This document shows, one piece after another, positions 8,539 to 17,736 of a stretch of 64,000 nt of DNA. Position 1 is the first letter of the stretch. Each line of letters opens with the position of its first letter. The DNA is from Bacillus_AB infantis_C. Its GTDB lineage: Bacteria; Bacillota; Bacilli; Bacillales; Cytobacillaceae. Under the pieces are notes generated by a model, which was given only the letters and a program-made list of their open reading frames with translations, made no database searches and was not told the origin of the DNA. Location of the stretch: assembly GCF_050107595.1 (NCBI RefSeq), contig NZ_JBNILH010000001.1, forward strand, positions 558,001-622,000, given 5' to 3'. The position numbers and the translations under genes are program-made.

Positions 8539-8634
8539 CTATAAAAACATGGCTGCACCAACAGCAAGGGTGGATGCGAGCATGGCAAAAATCATTAAAT
8601 AAACGATGATCTTGCGGAATTTTTTATTAGACAA
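8539..8634 (-). CDS. prli42: stressosome-associated miniprotein Prli42
   Basis: A 31-codon gene on the minus strand encodes a protein starting MSNKKFRKIIVYLM and ending STLAVGAAMFL. This matches my memory of Prli42, the tiny membrane protein that anchors the RsbR stressosome in Listeria and is conserved in Bacillota. Seen: a Lys/Arg-rich N-terminus of eight residues then one 20-23 residue transmembrane helix. The start is TTG at 8634, with an AAGGAGGG site eight bases upstream. It is divergent from mce and too short for routine gene callers. Confidence 0.9.
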   Translation of the reverse strand: MSNKKFRKIIVYLMIFAMLASTLAVGAAMFL

Positions 8635-8775
8635 GCAGGAGCCCTCCTTCTGACATTCTAATCTATTACTCTATTCTACTAAGAAAACTCAAAATGAACA
8701 ACCGCTCAATATTTGAAGGAATTTCGACATTTTTATCGAATATTAAGAGTATTATGCAAGCAGGGGGGTTCATAA

Positions 8776-9192
8776 ATGATTAACAAAGTGGATCATATTG
8801 GAATTGCTGTCAGCTCGCTTGACAGTTCTCTTCCATTTTATACAGACGTGCTCGGCCTCGAGCTGCTTGGTGTGGAAGATGTCGAATCTGAGCAGGTTAG
8901 GGTGGCATTCCTTCATGCGGGAAATGCAAAGCTTGAGCTTCTCGAGCCTCTTGGTGAAGGCAGCCCAATAGCGAAATTCATCGAGAAGCGGGGAGAAGGC
9001 ATCCACCATATGGCGCTGGGTGTGGACTCTATCAATGAAAGAATAGCAGAGATAAAAGAAAAAGGGATCAGAATGATCAATGACGAAGCAAAGAAAGGCG
9101 CAGGCGGTGCGAAGGTGGCGTTTATCCATCCAAAGTCATCCGGAAGCGTACTTTATGAATTCTGCGAGAAGAAAGGACTGGAAGAAGCATGA
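8776..9192 (+). CDS. mce: methylmalonyl-CoA epimerase
   Basis: Cytoplasmic metalloenzyme that converts (S)- to (R)-methylmalonyl-CoA, linking propionyl-CoA carboxylation to MutB. Seen in 138 residues: two VOC beta-alpha-beta modules, DHIGIAVSSLD with a metal His at the start, HHMALGVDSI in the second half, and a C-terminal ALYEF-like strand (VLYEFCEK) with a metal Glu. A G-rich ribosome site precedes ATG. The stop overlaps the next start (ATGA), forming an operon with the carboxyltransferase gene. Equivalent to B. subtilis yqjC. Confidence 0.94.
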   Translation: MINKVDHIGIAVSSLDSSLPFYTDVLGLELLGVEDVESEQVRVAFLHAGNAKLELLEPLGEGSPIAKFIEKRGEGIHHMALGVDSINERIAEIKEKGIRMINDEAKKGAGGAKVAFIHPKSSGSVLYEFCEKKGLEEA

Positions 9193-10739
9193 CGGACATC
9201 TATGAGAAAATCAATGAGCTGTACGACCGGCGCCGGGAGGTGGAACTGGGCGGAGGCGACGAGCGGATAGAGAAGCAGCATGAGAAAGGGAAGCTCACTG
9301 CCAGGGAGCGGATCGACCTTCTGCTGGACGAAGGAACCTTTGTGGAACTGAATCCCTTTATTGAGCATAGATCGACTGATTTTGGCCTTGACAGGGCAAA
9401 GGGGCCGGGAGACGGGGTTGTTACAGGCTATGGAAAGGTAAACGGCAGGCCTGTCTACTTATTCTCCCAGGACTTCACCGTATTTGGCGGCGCGCTTGGC
9501 GAGATGCACGCAAAGAAAATCGCCAATGTAATGGATCTTGCTGCCAAAAACGGTGCTCCCTTTATCGGGCTGAACGATTCAGGAGGGGCAAGGATCCAGG
9601 AAGGGGTTGTGTCGCTTGACGGCTATGGCCACATTTTCTACCGCAACAGCATTTATTCTGGCGTGATTCCGCAGCTTTCTGTCATTATGGGCCCATGTGC
9701 AGGCGGTGCCGTTTATTCGCCAGCCATAACAGACTTTGTTTTTATGGTCGAAAAAACGAGCCAAATGTTCATCACCGGCCCGAAAGTGATTGAGACCGTC
9801 ACAGGGGAAAAGATTTCTTCAGAAGACCTTGGCGGCGCAGAGGTACATAATTCAATAAGCGGCAATGCCCACTTCATGGGCGGGACAGAAGAGGAAGTCC
9901 TCCAGCAGGTAAGAAGGCTTCTCAGCTATCTTCCGCAGAACAGCGAGGAAAAGCCGCCGCGGCTTTCAGCAGATGAAGAGGACGATTACCGGCCTGATCT
10001 GACTGACTGCATTCCATTTGACAGCCTGAGGCCTTATGATGTCCGCAAAGTAGCAGAACAGATTGTGGATGAAGGCTCGTTCATGGAGGTCCAGCAGGAT
10101 TTTGCCAGGAATATTGTTGTCGGGCTGGCGAGGATCAAAGGCGAACCAGTAGGTCTTGTCTGCAATCAGCCCAAGGTAATGGCAGGCGGGCTTGATATTG
10201 ATTCTTCCGATAAGGCTTCACGATTTATCCGCTTTTGCGATTCCTTCAACATTCCGCTCATTACCTTCGAAGATGTAACCGGTTTCTTTCCGGGCGTCAA
10301 GCAGGAGCATGGAGGGATCATCAGGCATGGAGCCAAAATCCTTTATGCCTATTCAGAGGCGACTGTTCCAAAGCTGACCGTTATCCTCCGGAAAGCCTAT
10401 GGCGGCGCCTATGTTGCCCTCAACAGCAAATCCATTGGCGCAGATCTTGTGTTTGCCTGGCCAAATGCAGAAATTGCGGTCATGGGCCCTCAAGGGGCAG
10501 CAAATATCATTTTTGCCCGCGAAATCCAGGGCAGCAGCAATCCCGAAGCTGTCAGGGAACAGAAAATCGAAGAATACCGCGAAAAGTTTGCCAATCCTTA
10601 TGTGGCTGCCAGCCGCGGCATGGTGGATGATGTCATAGATCCCCGGGATACGAGGATCAAACTGATTCAGGCGCTTGAGATGCTCCGGAATAAAAAGGAG
10701 TCGCGGCCTGCCAAAAAGCATGGGAATATCCCTTTATAA
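9189..10739 (+). CDS. yqjD: acyl-CoA carboxylase carboxyltransferase subunit (propionyl-CoA carboxylase beta type)
   Basis: Carboxyltransferase of the MmdA/PccB family; it most likely moves carboxybiotin CO2 to propionyl-CoA, or acts in methylmalonyl-CoA decarboxylation. Seen in 516 residues: the two crotonase-like halves with glycine-rich oxyanion loops (DSGGARIQEG and GGAVYSPAITDF; RKAYGGAYVALNSK and GPQGAANI). Four-base overlap with mce shows translational coupling. No biotin carboxylase or biotin carrier gene is adjacent, so those partners must be elsewhere. Confidence 0.93.
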   Translation: MTDIYEKINELYDRRREVELGGGDERIEKQHEKGKLTARERIDLLLDEGTFVELNPFIEHRSTDFGLDRAKGPGDGVVTGYGKVNGRPVYLFSQDFTVFGGALGEMHAKKIANVMDLAAKNGAPFIGLNDSGGARIQEGVVSLDGYGHIFYRNSIYSGVIPQLSVIMGPCAGGAVYSPAITDFVFMVEKTSQMFITGPKVIETVTGEKISSEDLGGAEVHNSISGNAHFMGGTEEEVLQQVRRLLSYLPQNSEEKPPRLSADEEDDYRPDLTDCIPFDSLRPYDVRKVAEQIVDEGSFMEVQQDFARNIVVGLARIKGEPVGLVCNQPKVMAGGLDIDSSDKASRFIRFCDSFNIPLITFEDVTGFFPGVKQEHGGIIRHGAKILYAYSEATVPKLTVILRKAYGGAYVALNSKSIGADLVFAWPNAEIAVMGPQGAANIIFAREIQGSSNPEAVREQKIEEYREKFANPYVAASRGMVDDVIDPRDTRIKLIQALEMLRNKKESRPAKKHGNIPL

Positions 10740-10751
10740 GTGCTGTTGATT

Positions 10752-10780
10752 GGAGGGGCATTCTGCCCTTCCTTTTTTCA
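10752..10780 (+). terminator. intrinsic terminator of mce-yqjD
   Basis: GGAGGGGCA and TGCCCTTCC pair around a three-base loop, followed by six Ts. Confidence 0.9.
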
Positions 10781-10886
10781 TATAGAACCAGTCTGCAGCC
10801 CTCTCCGCAGGCAGGCTCTCCGGTTGCTGTGGAATGATGTGAGCGGTATACTAGGTTAGTACGCATACATATTGGAGGTTTTAATG

Positions 10887-12008
10887 ATGATCAATCAGGA
10901 GCGTTTACTAAATGAATTCCTGGAGCTTGTCCAGGTAGATTCCGAAACAAAGCATGAAGCAGAAATTGCCAAAGTCCTGAAAAAGAAATTCACTGATCTT
11001 GGAGTCGATGTTTTTGAGGACGATACGACTGCTGAAACAGGTCATGGAGCCGGCAATCTGATTTGCACGCTTGAAGGCACAAAAGATGGCGTTGATACCA
11101 TTTATTTTACTTCCCATATGGATACTGTCGTTCCCGGGAAAGGCATCAAGCCGTCAATTGAAGACGGCTATGTGGTGACTGACGGAACTACCATCCTTGG
11201 TGCCGATGATAAAGCCGGACTTGCGGTTATGCTTGAGGTAGTCAGGGTCCTTAAAGAACAGAACATTGAGCATGGGACCATCCAGTTCATCATCACAGTC
11301 GGGGAGGAGTCAGGTCTGGTTGGAGCGAAGGCGCTTGACCGTTCCCTTGTGAAGGCAAAGTTCGGCTATGCGCTCGACAGCGACGGCAAGGTTGGAAATA
11401 TTATTGTAGCAGCTCCGACACAGGCAAAGGTGAAAGCTGTTATCCAAGGCAAAACAGCTCATGCCGGTGTGGCTCCTGAGAAAGGCGTTTCTGCCATCAC
11501 CATCGCAGCAAAAGCAGTTGCGCGCATGCCGCTTGGACGCATTGATGAGGAAACGACAGCCAATATCGGGAGATTTGAAGGCGGCCAGCAGACGAATATC
11601 GTTTGCGACCGAGTTGACATCCTGGCTGAAGCCCGTTCCCTTATTGGCGAAAAGATGGAAGCACAGGCAGCCAAGATGAAGCAAGCGTTCGAAAGCGCAG
11701 CAGAAGAAATGGGCGGCAAAGCCGATGTAGAAATCCAGGTTATGTACCCAGGCTTCAAATATGGGGAAGGGGATCATGTGGTGGAGGTAGCAAAGAAAGC
11801 TGCAGCAAAAATTGGCCGCAGCAGCGAGCTTCTCCATAGCGGCGGAGGCAGTGATGCGAATGTGATTGCCGGCTTCGGCATCCCCACAGTCAACCTTGCT
11901 GTAGGGTATGAGGAAATCCATACAACCAATGAACGCATGCCTGTTGAAGAACTGAACAAGCTTGGTGAAATGGTTGTAGCAATCATCAATGAAGTATCCG
12001 GCAATTAA
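10887..12008 (+). CDS. yqjE: M20 family tripeptidase-like metallopeptidase YqjE
   Basis: Zinc-dependent exopeptidase related to peptidase T. Seen in 373 residues: TSHMDTVVPG with a metal His/Asp, GADDKAGLAVML with the bridging Asp, VGEESGLVGAK with catalytic Glu, a dimerisation insert (GKTAHAGVAPEKG), and a final metal His in EEIHTTNERM. The start is ATG at 10887 (or the adjacent ATG at 10884), set by GGAGG at 10874-10878; an in-frame TTG at 10872 overlaps that site and is rejected. The natural substrate is not known. Confidence 0.92.
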   Translation: MINQERLLNEFLELVQVDSETKHEAEIAKVLKKKFTDLGVDVFEDDTTAETGHGAGNLICTLEGTKDGVDTIYFTSHMDTVVPGKGIKPSIEDGYVVTDGTTILGADDKAGLAVMLEVVRVLKEQNIEHGTIQFIITVGEESGLVGAKALDRSLVKAKFGYALDSDGKVGNIIVAAPTQAKVKAVIQGKTAHAGVAPEKGVSAITIAAKAVARMPLGRIDEETTANIGRFEGGQQTNIVCDRVDILAEARSLIGEKMEAQAAKMKQAFESAAEEMGGKADVEIQVMYPGFKYGEGDHVVEVAKKAAAKIGRSSELLHSGGGSDANVIAGFGIPTVNLAVGYEEIHTTNERMPVEELNKLGEMVVAIINEVSGN

Positions 12009-12014
12009 TTATCA

Positions 12015-12050
12015 TCGGGAGGGCCTGCGGGTCCTTTCTTTTTTTTCTTT
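12015..12050 (+). terminator. intrinsic terminator of yqjE
   Basis: AGGGCC / GGTCCT stem (12020-12035) followed by a long T-rich tract. Confidence 0.75.
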
Positions 12051-12164
12051 TTAACCTGAGGTACATTTTACACTGTTAGCTCCCGGAATCGTAAAAAATA
12101 TGGTATATTTGTAATAGATATACATAGCCGCCAGGGACTTTTAGCGGACGGAGGGACAAAAGTA

Positions 12165-12644
12165 ATGGATGAAAATAAAAAAATGATTGTGTTTCAGGTA
12201 GGCAAAGAAGAATATGCGATCCCGATAGAATTCGTTATTTCCATTGAAAAGGCAGAAGATATCACACCGATACCTCATCTTCCGGCATATGTGAAGGGAA
12301 TTTCAAAGGTCAGGGGAGAATTGATTCCTGTCATCGATTTTGAGCATATTCTTTATGGCCGCAGGCAGGGAGATTCTGATGCAGCCAGGATGATTGTGCT
12401 GCAGACAGAAGAGCTTTCCCTTGGGGCCTCGGTAGCCGAGGCTAAGGAAATTATCGACATACCAAAAGAAGCCATTAAGGAGATGGGACTGGCTGCCTAT
12501 CAGAAAACTACCTACTTCAGCGGGGTAGCTGCCCTGGAGAGCAGGCTCATCACTATCATCGATCCTCTCAGGCTAGTACAAGCGCTTGAAGGAATCCGCG
12601 AAATCAAAGAGTTTCTGAAAGAAAGGAAAGAAGAAGCCGTCTAA
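12165..12644 (+). CDS. CheW-like chemotaxis coupling protein
   Basis: A single CheW domain of 159 residues; such proteins link chemoreceptors to the kinase CheA. Seen: VFQVGKEEYAIPIEFV, ITPIPHLPAYVKGISKVRGE and the VIDFEHIL and IIDPLRLV strands typical of the SH3-like CheW fold, with a charged helical tail (EIKEFLKERKEE). No receptor or kinase gene is nearby and B. subtilis has no CheW at this position as I recall, so it is probably a paralogue of the main CheW. It appears monocistronic, with its own terminator. Confidence 0.88.
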   Translation: MDENKKMIVFQVGKEEYAIPIEFVISIEKAEDITPIPHLPAYVKGISKVRGELIPVIDFEHILYGRRQGDSDAARMIVLQTEELSLGASVAEAKEIIDIPKEAIKEMGLAAYQKTTYFSGVAALESRLITIIDPLRLVQALEGIREIKEFLKERKEEAV

Positions 12645-12757
12645 GCTTTCCTATCAAAGATAAGTAAGTATACATCTTTTTCAATGTCATTACTGACTGG
12701 CAGCTGCGCCTGCCCCCTCGTTCCTTAAGGGGGATCAGGGAGCTTGCGCATTTCTGG

Positions 12758-12790
12758 AAGGGCCTGCTGCTGCAGGCCCTTTTGCTTTCT
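12758..12790 (+). terminator. intrinsic terminator after the cheW-like gene
   Basis: AAGGGCCTGC pairs with GCAGGCCCTT around TGCT, followed by TTGCTTTCTT. Confidence 0.85.
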
Positions 12791-12852
12791 TAGCCTTGGG
12801 TGCGGAATTTTGATAAAATAAAGCTATCATTAAGTCAGGGAAGTGCAGAGGC

Positions 12853-14151
12853 ATGAGAGAACTATATCCAAAGAACGGGCGGGTCATTTTGCACGTCGAT
12901 ATGAACAGCTTCTACGCTTCAGTCGAAATGGCCTATAATCCTGAGCTGAAAGGGAAGCCTCTGGCGATTGCGGGAAATGCAGAAGAGCGAAGGGGAATAA
13001 TCGTCACATGCAGCTATGAAGCAAGAAAGTTCGGTGTCAGGACAACAATGCCCTTATGGGAGGCCAAAAAGCTGTGCCCGCAGCTGATCGTTATGACACC
13101 GAATTTTGAACGGTACCGTGCTGCCTCTATGGGAATGTTCAATATCCTTAGCCAGTATTCCGGGCTTGTTGAGCCGGTCTCCATCGATGAAGGCTATGTC
13201 GATATCACAGAAAGCTATGAGTATGGAGCACCGCTTGAAATTGCCGGGAGTATCCAGAAGCAGATACTCGATCAGCTTGATCTGCCCTGCAGCATAGGGG
13301 TTGCCCCCAATAAATTTCTTGCAAAGATGGCTTCTGATATGAAGAAACCGATGGGCATCACCGTGCTGCGGAAACGCGATATCAGAAATATCCTTTGGCC
13401 AATGCCTGTGGAGGAAATGCATGGGGTCGGCAAAAAGACAGGTGAGAAGCTGCGCACCCTTAATATTGAGACAATCGGCGGCCTTGCGGAAGCAAATGAG
13501 CTCCAGCTTAAAGGATTGCTTGGAATCAATGGCCAGCGCCTGAAAGAGAGGGCGAATGGGATCGACCGCAGGCCGGTAGACCCGGAGTCTGCAGCTGAAT
13601 TTAAAAGTGTCGGCAATTCTACTACGCTTCCAAGGGATGTGTCCAATCAGCAGGAGCTCTTTAAGGTGCTTGATATGCTGTCGGAAAAGGTAGCTGTCCG
13701 CCTGAAGAAAAAGAAGGTATATGCATCAGCGCTGGGCATCACCATCCGCTATAAAGACAGAAAGACAATTACAAGGAGCCGGAAGCTGGATAATCCTGTC
13801 AGCTTAAAGGAAGATCTGGCTTCTTTCAGCCGGAAGCTGTTCATTAAGCATTGGAATGGAGATCCCGTCCGCCTCCTCGGGGTTACGGCTCAGGAACTTG
13901 TGGAACAGGACCAGGCTGTCCGCCAGCTTGATTTATTTTCTTATGAAAAAGAGGCCAGGAAAGAGCCGCTTTTCAAAACCCTGGCCGATCTGCGGACCAA
14001 ATTCGGGGATAAAATCATCGACCTTGCCGGAGCTGCGGGCGATGAGGCGGACAAACCTGTAATTGGGACAGATACCAGCTTCAATAAGGATTTTCTCCAC
14101 GGTGCGGGAAAACGCCAAATCCAGCATCCGGCTCAAAAAGATCACGAATAA
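12853..14151 (+). CDS. dinB: DNA polymerase IV (Y-family, PolY1/YqjH type)
   Basis: Error-prone translesion polymerase. Seen in 432 residues: VDMNSFYASVE at the first catalytic Asp, SYEARKFGVRTTMPLWEAK, VSIDEGYVDIT with the second catalytic Asp-Glu pair, a helix-hairpin-helix-like thumb (MHGVGKKTGEKL), a little-finger domain, and a beta-clamp motif QLDLF at about 358-362 ahead of a C-terminal tail. I see no LexA box upstream, unlike the second Y-family gene at 25.9 kb. Confidence 0.95.
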   Translation: MRELYPKNGRVILHVDMNSFYASVEMAYNPELKGKPLAIAGNAEERRGIIVTCSYEARKFGVRTTMPLWEAKKLCPQLIVMTPNFERYRAASMGMFNILSQYSGLVEPVSIDEGYVDITESYEYGAPLEIAGSIQKQILDQLDLPCSIGVAPNKFLAKMASDMKKPMGITVLRKRDIRNILWPMPVEEMHGVGKKTGEKLRTLNIETIGGLAEANELQLKGLLGINGQRLKERANGIDRRPVDPESAAEFKSVGNSTTLPRDVSNQQELFKVLDMLSEKVAVRLKKKKVYASALGITIRYKDRKTITRSRKLDNPVSLKEDLASFSRKLFIKHWNGDPVRLLGVTAQELVEQDQAVRQLDLFSYEKEARKEPLFKTLADLRTKFGDKIIDLAGAAGDEADKPVIGTDTSFNKDFLHGAGKRQIQHPAQKDHE

Positions 14152-14158
14152 TGTTTAT

Positions 14159-14222
14159 AAAAGGAATGGAACGTCAAACTAAGAAGGGAAAGTCCAAGTT
14201 TGATTAGTTGCATTCCTTTTGC
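14159..14222 (+). terminator. extended hairpin terminator of dinB
   Basis: AAAAGGAATG (14159-14168) pairs with CATTCCTTTT (14211-14220), with an inner near-match GTCAAACT / AGTTTGAT. It ends in Ts. Confidence 0.75.
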
Positions 14223-14313
14223 CGTTTTGAGACATTATTATTGGCAGCAGCCTTCCTGGGGCACGGCTTGCCGGCAGTAGAAACCAGCTTCAGAAGCAGA
14301 AAGGGAGAATAAA

Positions 14314-15720
14314 ATGACTAAACAGGAAATAGGAGTTATCGGCCTTGCCGTTATGGGAAAAAACCTTGCCTGGAACATTGAAAGCAGGGGATATGCTGTT
14401 TCTGTCTACAATAGATCATCCGAAAAAACGGAAGAAATGCTCAGAGAATCCGAAGGGAAGAATATTACAGGAACCTACTCTATTGAAGAGTTTGTCAATT
14501 CCCTTGAAAAGCCGCGGAAAATCATGCTGATGGTCAAAGCGGGCGGTCCTACGGATGCAACGATTGAACAGCTTAAGCCACATCTTGAAAAAGGCGATAT
14601 ATTGATAGATGGCGGAAACACCTTTTTCGCCGATACACAGCGGCGAAATAAAGAGCTGAGCGAGCTTGGCATCCATTTTATCGGAACCGGGGTTTCCGGG
14701 GGAGAAGAGGGCGCACTGAAAGGGCCGTCAATCATGCCTGGCGGGCAAAAGGAAGCCTATGACCTCGTCGCACCGATCTTTAAGGATATTTCTGCAAAAG
14801 TGAATGGCGAGCCGTGTACAACGTACATAGGCCCTGATGGGGCAGGACATTATGTGAAAATGGTCCATAATGGAATCGAGTATGGAGACATGCAGCTGAT
14901 CTCCGAATCTTATTTCCTTCTTAAAAATGTACTCGGCTTGTCGGCGGAAGAGCTGCACACTGTCTTTGCAGACTGGAATAAGGGCGAGCTTGACAGCTAT
15001 CTGATTGAAATTACAGCAGATATCTTTACAAAAAAGGATGAGGAAACAGGCAAGCCGCTAGTGGATGTTATCCTCGATACAGCAGGCCAAAAGGGTACAG
15101 GTAAATGGACTAGCCAAAGCGCTCTTGATCTGGGCGTCCCGCTTCCGATTATCACCGAGTCCGTCTTTGCACGCTTCATTTCCGCCATGAAGGAGGAGCG
15201 TGTCCATGCGAGCAAGCTTCTGAAAGGACCTGAAGCTAAGCCCTTTGAAGGAGACAGGGAAGCATTCATTGAGTCTGTCCGCAAAGCATTATATATGAGC
15301 AAAATCTGTTCCTATGCACAGGGATTTGCCCAGATGCGGGCGGCATCCGATGAATACAGCTGGGACTTGAAATATGGCGATATCGCTATGATCTTCCGCG
15401 GAGGCTGCATCATCCGCGCCCAGTTCCTGCAGAAAATCAAAGAAGCCTATGACAGAGAACCAGGTCTTAAAAATCTATTGCTTGACCCGTATTTCAAGGA
15501 GATTGCCGAAAGCTACCAGGCTGCCTTGCGGGAAATCATTGGCGCTGCCGTACAGAACGGTATTCCGGTTCCATGCTTCTCAGCGGCGCTCGCGTACTAT
15601 GACAGCTACCGGACTGAAACCCTGCCGGCCAATCTTCTCCAGGCACAGCGGGATTATTTTGGGGCCCATACGTATCAGCGTACCGACAAAGAAGGCACGT
15701 TCCATACAAACTGGATTTAA
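14314..15720 (+). CDS. gndA: 6-phosphogluconate dehydrogenase, NADP-dependent, decarboxylating
   Basis: Oxidises 6-phosphogluconate to ribulose 5-phosphate plus CO2 and NADPH in the oxidative pentose phosphate pathway. Seen in 468 residues: Rossmann motif GLAVMGKNLA, DILIDGGNTFF, the family signature region SGGEEGAL, the substrate segment HYVKMVHNGIEYGDMQ, and a C-terminal tail that completes the partner's active site. The AAAGGGAG site supports ATG at 14314. It converges with zwf, so the two enzymes of one pathway face each other across paired terminators. Confidence 0.96.
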   Translation: MTKQEIGVIGLAVMGKNLAWNIESRGYAVSVYNRSSEKTEEMLRESEGKNITGTYSIEEFVNSLEKPRKIMLMVKAGGPTDATIEQLKPHLEKGDILIDGGNTFFADTQRRNKELSELGIHFIGTGVSGGEEGALKGPSIMPGGQKEAYDLVAPIFKDISAKVNGEPCTTYIGPDGAGHYVKMVHNGIEYGDMQLISESYFLLKNVLGLSAEELHTVFADWNKGELDSYLIEITADIFTKKDEETGKPLVDVILDTAGQKGTGKWTSQSALDLGVPLPIITESVFARFISAMKEERVHASKLLKGPEAKPFEGDREAFIESVRKALYMSKICSYAQGFAQMRAASDEYSWDLKYGDIAMIFRGGCIIRAQFLQKIKEAYDREPGLKNLLLDPYFKEIAESYQAALREIIGAAVQNGIPVPCFSAALAYYDSYRTETLPANLLQAQRDYFGAHTYQRTDKEGTFHTNWI

Positions 15721-15730
15721 ATTATATGCG

Positions 15731-15759
15731 AAAAGCCGCCTGGATGAGGCGGCTTTTTT
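15731..15759 (+). terminator. intrinsic terminator of gndA
   Basis: AAGCCGCC / GGCGGCTT stem with a seven-base loop and T6. Confidence 0.93.
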
Positions 15760-15766
15760 GAATGCA

Positions 15767-15798
15767 GAAAAAATCCCTCCGGGAGCCGGAGGGATTTT
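15767..15798. terminator. bidirectional terminator between gndA and zwf
   Basis: AAAATCCCTCC pairs with GGAGGGATTTT. A-tract and T-tract flank it, so it works in both directions and is the expected terminator of minus-strand zwf. Confidence 0.9.
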
Positions 15799-15802
15799 TA
15801 TA

Positions 15803-17305
15803 TTAGCAATTATCAACGTCTAAGTCTGCCACAGGCCACCAGGAGAATCCTTCTTTTTCAAGCAGCTGGTCTGCTTCTTTAGGCCCCATTGTCCCGGCTT
15901 CATAGTTAGGGAAGTTTTCCGCTTTATGGTTTTCCCATACCTCGGAAATTTTGTCCACGAAGCTCCAGGATAATGCAACTTCATCCCAGTGGGTAAAGTT
16001 TGTGGCATCGCCCCTCATGCAGTCATACAGAAGCTTCTCATATGCTTCAGGCGTGTTGATGCCGCTTCCGCTTTTATTCGAGAAGTTCAGCTTCACCTGA
16101 TTCGCTTCAAGCTGGTTTCCTGACTTTTTGGCATTAAGGTGAAGGGTGATTCCTTCATCAGGCTGGATGTGGATGATCAGCAGATTTGGATTGACTGTCT
16201 GTCCTGTTTCATAGTACAGGTTCATCGGTATATCCTTGAATTGGATGACAATCTTCGTTGACTTTACGGCCATCCTCTTTCCAGTTCTGATATAGATCGG
16301 TACGCCGGCCCAGCGGAAGTTGTCGATAGTCAATCTTCCTGCCACAAAAGTTTCGGTATTGGACTCGCTGTCTACCATAGGTTCCTCGCGGTATCCCGGC
16401 ACTTTTTCGCCATCAAGCTGGCCTTTGCCATACTGGCCGCGCACGAAATGCTCATGGACCATTTCGCCCTCAAGCGGACGCATCGCACGGAGGACCTTTA
16501 CTTTCTCTGAGCGGATTTCATCGGTAGTCAAACGGATCGGCGGCTCCATCGCAAGCAGTGCCACCATTTGCAGCATATGGTTCTGCACCATATCCCTTAA
16601 GGCCCCGCTCTTTTCGTAATAGCGGCCGCGCTCTTCTACCCCAAGGACCTCGCTCGATGTCACCTGGATATTGGAAATATGGCGGTTATTCCAGAGCGGC
16701 TCAAACAGCGCATTGGCAAAACGGATTACCTCAATATTCTGGACCATTTCTTTACCAAGGTAATGGTCAATCCGGTAAATTTCGTCTTCAGAAAAAGCAT
16801 GCCTGATCTGGCTGTTCAGTTCTTTGGCAGACTCAAGATCATGACCGAACGGCTTTTCTATGACAAGGCGCTTAAATCCGTCTGTTTCGGTCAGGCCATC
16901 CTGCTTCAGGTGAACAGCAATGGTGCCGAAGAATTCTGGTGCCATAGCCAGATAGAAAATGCGGTTGCCTTCGAGGCCGTAACTTTTATCAAGATCCTCC
17001 GCCATTGATTTTAAGGTCAGATAAGAGCTTGAATCTGTCACATCATGGGAGTGGTAGTAAAAATGTGATGCAAACTCATCCAGTCTGCTGCTGTCCTTGA
17101 TCGCGGTCTGAACGGAATTTTTTACATTTTCCTGAAATTCCTCGTTGGAAAGCGGTCTTCTTGCAACCCCTACAACAGCAAATCGCTCTGAAAGATTTCC
17201 CTTTTCAAATAGCCTGTAGAGGGAAGGGAACAGTTTACGGTTGGCAAGGTCGCCGGTAGCTCCGAAAATCATGATTAATCCTGTTGGTTTTTCGTTCTGT
17301 TTCAC
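15803..17305 (-). CDS. zwf: glucose-6-phosphate 1-dehydrogenase
   Basis: Entry enzyme of the oxidative pentose phosphate pathway, making 6-phosphogluconolactone and NADPH. Seen in 500 residues: IFGATGDLANRKLFPSLYRL nucleotide motif, KPFGHDL, and the active-site segment RIDHYLGKEMVQN. The GTG at 17305 (MKQNEKP) is chosen because an AGAGAGG site lies about ten bases upstream and the N-terminus then matches B. subtilis Zwf; an in-frame TTG at 17329 lies upstream of that site. It is transcribed toward gndA. Confidence 0.95.
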   Translation of the reverse strand: MKQNEKPTGLIMIFGATGDLANRKLFPSLYRLFEKGNLSERFAVVGVARRPLSNEEFQENVKNSVQTAIKDSSRLDEFASHFYYHSHDVTDSSSYLTLKSMAEDLDKSYGLEGNRIFYLAMAPEFFGTIAVHLKQDGLTETDGFKRLVIEKPFGHDLESAKELNSQIRHAFSEDEIYRIDHYLGKEMVQNIEVIRFANALFEPLWNNRHISNIQVTSSEVLGVEERGRYYEKSGALRDMVQNHMLQMVALLAMEPPIRLTTDEIRSEKVKVLRAMRPLEGEMVHEHFVRGQYGKGQLDGEKVPGYREEPMVDSESNTETFVAGRLTIDNFRWAGVPIYIRTGKRMAVKSTKIVIQFKDIPMNLYYETGQTVNPNLLIIHIQPDEGITLHLNAKKSGNQLEANQVKLNFSNKSGSGINTPEAYEKLLYDCMRGDATNFTHWDEVALSWSFVDKISEVWENHKAENFPNYEAGTMGPKEADQLLEKEGFSWWPVADLDVDNC

Positions 17306-17736
17306 GGTACATAAACCTCTCTTCAACAAAATTTCAATATATGTAAGTTCTTATGCTGTAGGCCTGCAGCGGGATTTATCTTTAAAAAAGCTCTTTTTAT
17401 GCCGGCAGGCTCACTGGATTGGCAATCCGGATGAAGCCCCTGACACAAACAAAGGCTATAAAAAGTCTTCCATTAAAAGAACACCCATACAAGTATAAAA
17501 TTTTATAGCTTTCACAATGAAATCGCAAATAATATGCGCCTTTCTCCTGCGAAAGCGCTGCCTTTAGCTGCTGCCTGATTAGTTTCCGCAGCAGGGCTGA
17601 AAACTATCCGTATTTTATGGGTGCAAACCTGCCCGAATCCTGAGAAACCTTCCTGCCTGCATTTATGATATAGTGTTGATTATAAAAATGCTATTTAACG
17701 GCAAGTAAACATGTTTTCAGTAAAGGGGGATCACAG
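17306..17736. other. 431-bp intergenic region between divergent zwf and rnz
   Basis: Both genes fire outward from here, so it must hold two promoters. A plus-strand -10-like TATGATATAGT lies near 17665-17675. I see no ORF with a ribosome site, no repeat shared with the rest of the window and no recognisable riboswitch. Confidence 0.5.

Noticed and set aside
15731..15798. Paired GC-rich palindromes considered as a repeat element
   Set aside because: They are two ordinary terminators facing a convergent gene pair (gndA, zwf).
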